The position numbers were made by a program, and so were the translations under genes. A DNA stretch of 18,219 nucleotides from an uncultured Collinsella sp. (lineage in GTDB: Bacteria; Actinomycetota; Coriobacteriia; Coriobacteriales; Coriobacteriaceae): contig CAUFXK010000036.1 of the NCBI GenBank assembly GCA_959596495.1, positions 1 to 18,219 on the forward strand, read 5' to 3'. Below are positions 14,224 to 18,219 of the stretch, in pieces (positions within the stretch are counted from its first letter, which is position 1; every line of letters starts with the position of its first letter). A model generated the notes under the pieces. It was not told where the DNA came from. It searched no databases and saw only the letters and a program-made list of their open reading frames with translations.

Positions 14224-14269
14224 TAGAGACAATGTCACAAGCCTGTCGTTCTAGTCAAAGGAAGTAACA

Positions 14270-15190
14270 ATGCCCAAACGATTACTGAACATGTCCGCAT
14301 CCGATTTTGCCGCCACGTCACCCATGGATCTAAAACAGGCAATTCTGGCTTCCGAGGGACGTACCATCATGGCGGAAAACGTACCCTCTTCCCAATTTCT
14401 CGGCGGCGTTACTAATGCAGAAATCGAACGTGCCGCAGGTGCCGACCTGCTTCTGTTTAACGCGCTCGATGTGTTCGATCCAGTTATTGCCGGTATTCCA
14501 GATGATCTCAATGAAAACCCGGTCACTTGGGTGAAGCGAGCATGCGGAAGGCCCATTGGCGTCAATCTGGAGCCAGTTGATAACGAGGCAGAGATGTCTG
14601 AATCCCGAACGGAAATCCCCATGGGTCGTCGCGTCTCTCCCAAGACCTTAGAAAAGGCTAACGAACTCGGATTTGATTTTATCTGCCTGACGGGCAACCC
14701 TGGAACCGGCGTCTCCAACGATGCAATCGCCCATTCGATTAAACTCTCCAAAGAGCATTTCAATGGCCTGGTCATAGCCGGAAAAATGCATGGAGCGGGC
14801 GTTGCGGAACCTGTCATGACGCTCGAAATTGCGCGCAAGTTTGTTGACCTCGGCGTCGATATCCTTCTCGTGCCAGCCCCCTACACCGTCCCTTGCTTCC
14901 AAGAAGCAGACCTGCGCGCCATCGTAGACTTTGTACGATCCCACAACGTAGGCAAGTCAATTGAAGAGAAGGTTCTCGTCATGGCGGCGAACGGGACGAG
15001 TCAAGACTCCTGCGACAGCGAGACCATTAAGAAAATAGGCCTTGCAGCAAAAGCAGCCGGCGCTGACCTCCAACATATCGGGGACTCCATGAACGGTATT
15101 TGCCTGCCCCAGAATATCTTCACGCTCGGACAAGCCCTTCGTGGATACAGGCATCAGATCGTCATGCTGAGCCGCTCTGTGATACGTTAA
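14270..15190 (+). CDS. Conserved protein of unknown reaction, TIM-barrel-like (DUF7916-type)
   Basis: This 306-residue protein resembles, from memory, a family often found beside PTS genes and often auto-named a haloacid-dehalogenase-like hydrolase (DUF7916 in newer naming). I see no HAD motif DxDx(T/V). Instead there are regularly spaced hydrophobic strands ending in polar loops: GVNLEP (97-102), FICLTGNPGTG (137-147), LVIAGKMHGAG (167-177), ILLVPAP (198-204), VLVMAANGTSQ (235-245) and ADLQHIGDS (265-273). That pattern suggests a beta/alpha barrel with a phosphate- or sugar-phosphate-binding site. AGGAAG precedes the ATG at five bases. It is divergent from lacE3 and followed after 72 nt by the GntR regulator, so it probably acts on the sugar phosphate delivered by lacE3 or a product of it. 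No signal peptide or membrane segment is seen. Confidence 0.75.
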   Translation: MPKRLLNMSASDFAATSPMDLKQAILASEGRTIMAENVPSSQFLGGVTNAEIERAAGADLLLFNALDVFDPVIAGIPDDLNENPVTWVKRACGRPIGVNLEPVDNEAEMSESRTEIPMGRRVSPKTLEKANELGFDFICLTGNPGTGVSNDAIAHSIKLSKEHFNGLVIAGKMHGAGVAEPVMTLEIARKFVDLGVDILLVPAPYTVPCFQEADLRAIVDFVRSHNVGKSIEEKVLVMAANGTSQDSCDSETIKKIGLAAKAAGADLQHIGDSMNGICLPQNIFTLGQALRGYRHQIVMLSRSVIR

Positions 15191-15262
15191 GGTTACCTTG
15201 CCCACGTTACATCCCGACTGAGGCAACCATCAGGTATAACCAACATGCAAACTGAGGCTCTA

Positions 15263-15982
15263 ATGCTCGATACACACGAAAAACGGCCACTCTATTTACA
15301 GCTCACCGACGCGCTGCTCAAGCAGATCGTCGATGAATATCAAGCAGACGATAAACTTCCAACAGAAATGGAACTCTGCGACGAATACGCCGTAAGCAGA
15401 ACAACCGTCCGACTTGCCATGAGTGAGCTGGAGCGTCGTGGAAGTATCTATCGAATCCAAGGTAAGGGATCGTTTGTTGCACCGAAACGCGTTAGCGAGC
15501 TCAATTCACTTTTAGACTTTGACTTTGCAAGCCATTGCGATGGCGTTGATCCGGATGCCATCACCAAACATTTCGGCGGCCTCACATCAGGTCGTCCAAT
15601 TTCCGTAATGATGCTCCAACAATTTGGATGTCAAAGTCGCGATGAAATTCAGCGTCTTGAATTGACCTACGAACTTGAAGGCAGCTTCATAGGCGCTGAT
15701 ACGTTTTTCATTTCAAAGTCGCGCGTTCCGAATAACCAGTTAGATTTTCAGGCATTTAGCAGAATCATGGACGACTTGTCCAAGTCTATCCAATCTGTTA
15801 GGGAAAGCTATAGAGCACGTCAGCTTAGCGATTCCGAAGCCAGTAATTATGGTGTTGCAAAACTTCCGGTCATCGAACTGACTCATTATGCTTACGACTC
15901 CGGAGGCAAACTAATCTCAATTGTCTGCCGCACCGTCTTAACTGGGCGGGTCCCTTATCAAAACTTTATTTTCAAGTCCTAA
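15263..15982 (+). CDS. GntR-family (HutC/UTRA type) transcriptional regulator
   Basis: From the preferred start this is a 239-residue regulator. The winged helix covers about residues 8-72 (RPLYLQLTDALLKQI, LPTEMELCDEYAVSRTTVR, IYRIQGKGSFV), the classic GntR layout. The rest (about 95-235) fits a UTRA ligand-binding domain, which in this subfamily often senses a sugar phosphate. An ATG at 15245 is also in frame, but the ATG at 15263 has GAGG five bases before it and gives the usual short N-terminus. It lies 72 nt after the gene at 14270 and is probably co-transcribed with it. Likely targets are the dyads in the lacE3/14270 divergent region. Codons are AT-richer than in the lac operons. Confidence 0.88.
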   Translation: MLDTHEKRPLYLQLTDALLKQIVDEYQADDKLPTEMELCDEYAVSRTTVRLAMSELERRGSIYRIQGKGSFVAPKRVSELNSLLDFDFASHCDGVDPDAITKHFGGLTSGRPISVMMLQQFGCQSRDEIQRLELTYELEGSFIGADTFFISKSRVPNNQLDFQAFSRIMDDLSKSIQSVRESYRARQLSDSEASNYGVAKLPVIELTHYAYDSGGKLISIVCRTVLTGRVPYQNFIFKS

Positions 15983-15996
15983 TGTTCTTTTTCTTT

Positions 15997-16056
15997 TGTC
16001 TCGATCTGTAACACGTAGCCGAGTTTTTAAGTCCTAACCGTTACAGATCGAGACAA
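15997..16056. repeat. 60-nt palindromic repeat, copy D
   Basis: The arms TGTCTCGATCTGTAACA and CGTTACAGATCGAGACA are nearly perfect inverted copies; this is one of the two best-preserved members. It begins 14 nt after the GntR stop. Confidence 0.85.
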
Positions 16057-16077
16057 ACAAGGTAGACCCCACCGAAT

Positions 16078-16137
16078 TGTCTCAATCTGTAACACTAAGA
16101 CCGGTTTTGGACGTCTAGATGTCACAGGTTGAGACGA
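16078..16137. repeat. 60-nt palindromic repeat, copy E
   Basis: The left arm is TGTCTCAATCTGTAACA and the right arm TGTCACAGGTTGAGACGA. Copies D and E start 81 nt apart, almost the same as the B-C pair, although the DNA between the members of each pair is different. Confidence 0.85.
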
Positions 16138-16203
16138 TTTGATAGTGGAGTCCTCATTTGCGCGTCATATCGCGTAGCGCTGACGCGCTGGTTTCCACAA
16201 TGA

Positions 16204-16226
16204 CAGGAGGTAAAAGTCCTCCCGCA
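16204..16226 (-). terminator. Possible hairpin after the DeoR-family gene
   Basis: Read on the minus strand, GGAGG-ACTTTTA-CCTCC forms a 5-bp stem about 30 nt past the stop at 16255. It has no T-tract. A related but degenerate version lies after the truncated copy (around 11640). Its role as a terminator is uncertain. Confidence 0.3.
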
Positions 16227-16254
16227 TCGCCCGTTGGCAATCCCGTAGCGCTAG

Positions 16255-17019
16255 CTAGCAAATGACCTGCGTATGCTCCTCGATGGCGGCACGATCTTCG
16301 GCGGCGATGCCCGGCTCGCACACCACGGCGTCCAGGCTGTCCAGACGGCAGAAGGTGTAGAAGTCGCGCTTGCCAATCTTGCTGGAATCGGCGATCAGAT
16401 AGCGCGAGTCGGCCTTGCTAAAGGCGAGCTGCTGGATGCGGCCCTCTTCCATGTTAGACGTAGACACGTCGCCGTCCAAAATGCCGTTTGCGCCGATAAA
16501 GGCTGCGTCGATTCCCAGCGCGCGCAAGGTGTCCTCGGCCGTGGGGCCCACAAAGGCGGCAGTGCGGCGACGGTACACGCCGCCCACCAGGCACAGTTCG
16601 CAGTCTTCGCGCGCCTCGAGCAGGTTAAACACCGAAAGCGAATTGGTCACAATGCGCAGGCGAAACGCCGGCAGCATCGAGGCCATCTGCTCAACCGTGG
16701 TGCCCGTGCCCAAAAAGATGGTCGAGCCTTCCTCGATAAGCTCCACAGAACGGCGCGCAATCTGCAACTTTTCCTCGGCATGTTTCGTGCGCTTCTCGCT
16801 GTGCGAATACTCATGGCGCAGCATAGCGTGTGGACGGCTCTGCGCACTGCGGGCTCCGCCGTGCACGCGCTCGATCTCGCCCAGGCTCGCAAGCTCCTCA
16901 AGGTCACGGCGGATCGTCATATCCGAGACACCTAACGCATCCGAAATCTCCTTGACCGAGACCGTTCCCTGTTCCTCGAGCAGCTGCCGAACCTTATCCT
17001 GTCGCTCCGCTTTAATCAC
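16255..17019 (-). CDS. DeoR-family transcriptional regulator, divergent from galM
   Basis: This 254-residue protein has the DeoR plan: an N-terminal helix-turn-helix (EISDALGVSDMTIRRDLEEL, about residues 24-43) ending in the typical ERVHGGA, then a sugar-phosphate-sensing domain with GTGTTVEQMA, VTNSLS and ADSSKIGKRDF. The frame is open to a GTG at 17046 without a ribosome site; the GTG at 17017-17019 has GAGG seven bases before it and gives the usual MIKAERQDKV start. In lactic acid bacteria the lac/tagatose repressor LacR is also of this family, so control of galactose or tagatose 6-phosphate use is plausible, though glycerol, fructose or deoxyribose types look alike. It is divergent from galM. 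A truncated paralog lies at 11661-12056. Direct AACAA repeats 10 bp apart lie just upstream. Confidence 0.9.
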   Translation of the reverse strand: MIKAERQDKVRQLLEEQGTVSVKEISDALGVSDMTIRRDLEELASLGEIERVHGGARSAQSRPHAMLRHEYSHSEKRTKHAEEKLQIARRSVELIEEGSTIFLGTGTTVEQMASMLPAFRLRIVTNSLSVFNLLEAREDCELCLVGGVYRRRTAAFVGPTAEDTLRALGIDAAFIGANGILDGDVSTSNMEEGRIQQLAFSKADSRYLIADSSKIGKRDFYTFCRLDSLDAVVCEPGIAAEDRAAIEEHTQVIC

Positions 17020-17053
17020 GATGAGTCCTCGCTGTTCCACGCTCACGTCAATT

Positions 17054-17070
17054 CAAACAATAACGAACAA
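17054..17070 (-). promoter_or_regulatory. Candidate DeoR-type operator
   Basis: CAAACAATAACGAACAA reads on the minus strand as two TTGTT units exactly 10 bp apart around TTCGTTA, like sites of the DeoR/GlpR kind. It lies 35 bp before the preferred GTG of the DeoR gene and would suit autoregulation and control of galM. Confidence 0.4.
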
Positions 17071-17141
17071 ATTGTATCAGACTCGCGCGCGTCAGAAATG
17101 AACACCCGCACAGCTCCAATCATCACTTTTTTGAGAAAAAT

Positions 17142-17161
17142 ACCCCCTGCTTTAGTGGGGT
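17142..17161 (+). promoter_or_regulatory. Small hairpin in the galM upstream region
   Basis: ACCCC (17142-17146) and GGGGT (17157-17161) form a 5-bp stem with a 10-nt loop between the DeoR and galM genes. It could be an operator half-pair or a leader hairpin; the evidence is weak. Confidence 0.25.
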
Positions 17162-17224
17162 GTAGTGATAATCTCGCCTGTTCGCGCTACAGTTTGTCCG
17201 AAATACCTCGATGTTAGGAACCAA

Positions 17225-18219
17225 ATGATCACTTCCGAGCTTTTCGGCACCGCGCCGTGCGGTACCCCCGTTCATCGCTACACCCTCAACGGGCCCGAGA
17301 TCTGCGTTCGCATTATGGACTATGGCGCCACCGTGCTGGGCATCGACGTGCCCGACATTCCCGGCAACGTGCGCGATGTGGTGCTGGGCTTCGATAAGCT
17401 CGAGGATTACTTTGACAACCCCGCCTGCTTTGGCGCGACCATCGGCCCCGTGGCAAACCGCACCGCGGGCGCCACGATCACCATCGCCGGCACGGACTGG
17501 CATATGCCAGCCAACGAAGGCGTCAACAACCTGCACAGCGATCTTGAGCATGGTCTGCACAAGCGCGTATGGGATGTTGAACTCGACGAGGTCCACAACG
17601 CCGTGCGCATGACCACCTCACTTGAGGATGGCGAACTGGGTCTCCCCGGCAACCGCACCTTTACGGCCGTGTTTACCGTGACGCGCACCGGCGTCTTTCG
17701 TGTCGAGTATGGCTGCGAGAGCGACCGCGCCACCTACGTGTCCATGACCAACCACACGTACTTTAACCTTGCCGGTCATAACGCTGGCATGGACTGTGAG
17801 CACTTCTTTGTTGCTAACGCCGCCCACTACCTGCCCATTAACGAGCAGAACATCCCCACCGGAGAAATTGCCCCGGTCGAAGGAACACCGTTTGACTTTC
17901 GCGAGCTGCGCCCCGTCGCTCCCGGCATGGAAGCCGACGACCCGCAGATTAAGCAGGCACGTGGCTACGATCACTGCCTGTGCATCGATGGCTATCAGTA
18001 CGGCCGTAATCTGCGCCGCGCGATGCACGTCGAGGAGATGTGGACCGGCCGCGAGCTTGACTACTACACCACCGCCCCGGGTGTGCAGCTCTACACCGGC
18101 AACTGGCTGGGCGACGAGCACGCCAAGGACGATGCCAACTATGGCTGGGGCGCCGGCTTTGCCCTCGAGGCAGAGATGTACCCCGACACGCCGCACCAGC
18201 CGCTGTTCCCGCAGGGCAT
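17225..18219 (+). CDS. galM: Aldose 1-epimerase (galactose mutarotase), cut by the window edge
   Basis: An open frame of 331 codons runs to the end of the window without a stop, so the gene is partial at its 3' end, probably by little. The product is a cytoplasmic mutarotase that interconverts alpha and beta anomers of galactose or glucose. His104 in GVNNLHSD and His177 in TNHTYFNLAGH match the two family histidines, GYDHCL (Asp249, His250) is the substrate-binding segment, and Glu315 in ALEAEMYPDTPHQP corresponds to the catalytic Glu near the C-terminus. AGGAA precedes the ATG at 17225 by five bases. The gene faces away from the DeoR regulator and fits the beta-galactoside theme of the region, because galactosidases release the beta anomer. 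Its start MITSELFGTAP is well supported. Confidence 0.9.
   Translation, partial: MITSELFGTAPCGTPVHRYTLNGPEICVRIMDYGATVLGIDVPDIPGNVRDVVLGFDKLEDYFDNPACFGATIGPVANRTAGATITIAGTDWHMPANEGVNNLHSDLEHGLHKRVWDVELDEVHNAVRMTTSLEDGELGLPGNRTFTAVFTVTRTGVFRVEYGCESDRATYVSMTNHTYFNLAGHNAGMDCEHFFVANAAHYLPINEQNIPTGEIAPVEGTPFDFRELRPVAPGMEADDPQIKQARGYDHCLCIDGYQYGRNLRRAMHVEEMWTGRELDYYTTAPGVQLYTGNWLGDEHAKDDANYGWGAGFALEAEMYPDTPHQPLFPQG

Larger units (their letters stand above)
13914..14269. promoter_or_regulatory. Divergent control region between lacE3 and the gene at 14270
   Basis: This AT-rich 356-nt region has several dyads. GTATCCACTT / AAGTGAATAC (13982-13991 and 13996-14005, nine of ten matching) lies 69 bp upstream of lacE3. 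TCGGTGAACGGT (14097-14108) and ACCGTTCACCGA (14174-14185) are perfect 12-bp inverted copies. ATATTGTT-GT-AACAATAT (14206-14223) is an 8-bp-arm dyad that would suit the GntR regulator. I see no small gene. Confidence 0.6.

Noticed and set aside
14270..15190. Haloacid-dehalogenase-like hydrolase assignment
   Set aside because: No HAD nucleophile motif is visible, and the strand pattern looks like a beta/alpha barrel.

Overview
The window looks like the chromosome of a gut actinobacterium of the Coriobacteriia, most like Collinsella. This is an inference from G/C-ending codons in most genes, LacI regulators paired with lactose-family PTS genes, and my impression of the proteins; no database search was possible. 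The main content is a beta-galactoside uptake region of the phosphotransferase (PTS) type. It holds one EIIA gene (lacF-like), three fused EIICB genes (lacE-like), two GH1 6-phospho-beta-galactosidase genes (lacG-like) and a galactose mutarotase gene (galM) cut by the right edge.

Layout: 6-344 (-) lacF-like EIIA; 559-1563 (-) LacI-type regulator 1, divergent from 1920-5201 (+) lacE1-lacG1; 5396-6406 (-) LacI-type regulator 2, divergent from 6682-9956 (+) lacE2-lacG2. The two regulator/lacE/lacG blocks are diverged duplicates. Next comes an AT-richer accessory stretch: a Fic-domain protein with a C-terminal DNA-binding region (10323-11555, +) behind a very long inverted repeat; a truncated DeoR-family gene (11661-12056, -); a third EIICB (12219-13913, -); and, divergent from it, a conserved protein of unknown reaction (14270-15190, +) followed by a GntR/HutC regulator (15263-15982, +). 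An intact DeoR-family regulator (16255-17019, -), paralogous to the truncated copy, lies divergent from galM (17225 onward, +).

Likely joint working: LacE1 and LacE2 import and phosphorylate lactose or a related beta-galactoside, using phosphate passed on by the single LacF. LacG1 and LacG2 split the 6-phosphate sugar, and GalM supplies the alpha anomer of released hexose. Each LacI protein probably controls the operon facing it through AATG-N2-AACGT-N3-CATT palindromes. The third EIICB has no hydrolase beside it and probably handles a different sugar, under the GntR regulator.

Beyond the genes, three non-coding signals stand out. (1) A family of five imperfect palindromes, each exactly 60 nt, with arms of about 17 nt, sits in three gene-end intergenic regions, twice as pairs 20-21 nt apart. 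(2) The 9-mer ACCGTTCAC occurs six times in the control regions of lacF, lacE1, lacE2, lacE3 and the unknown gene, always pointing towards that gene. (3) A 31-bp-arm inverted repeat in front of the Fic gene is built from four copies of TTTCGGTATCA.
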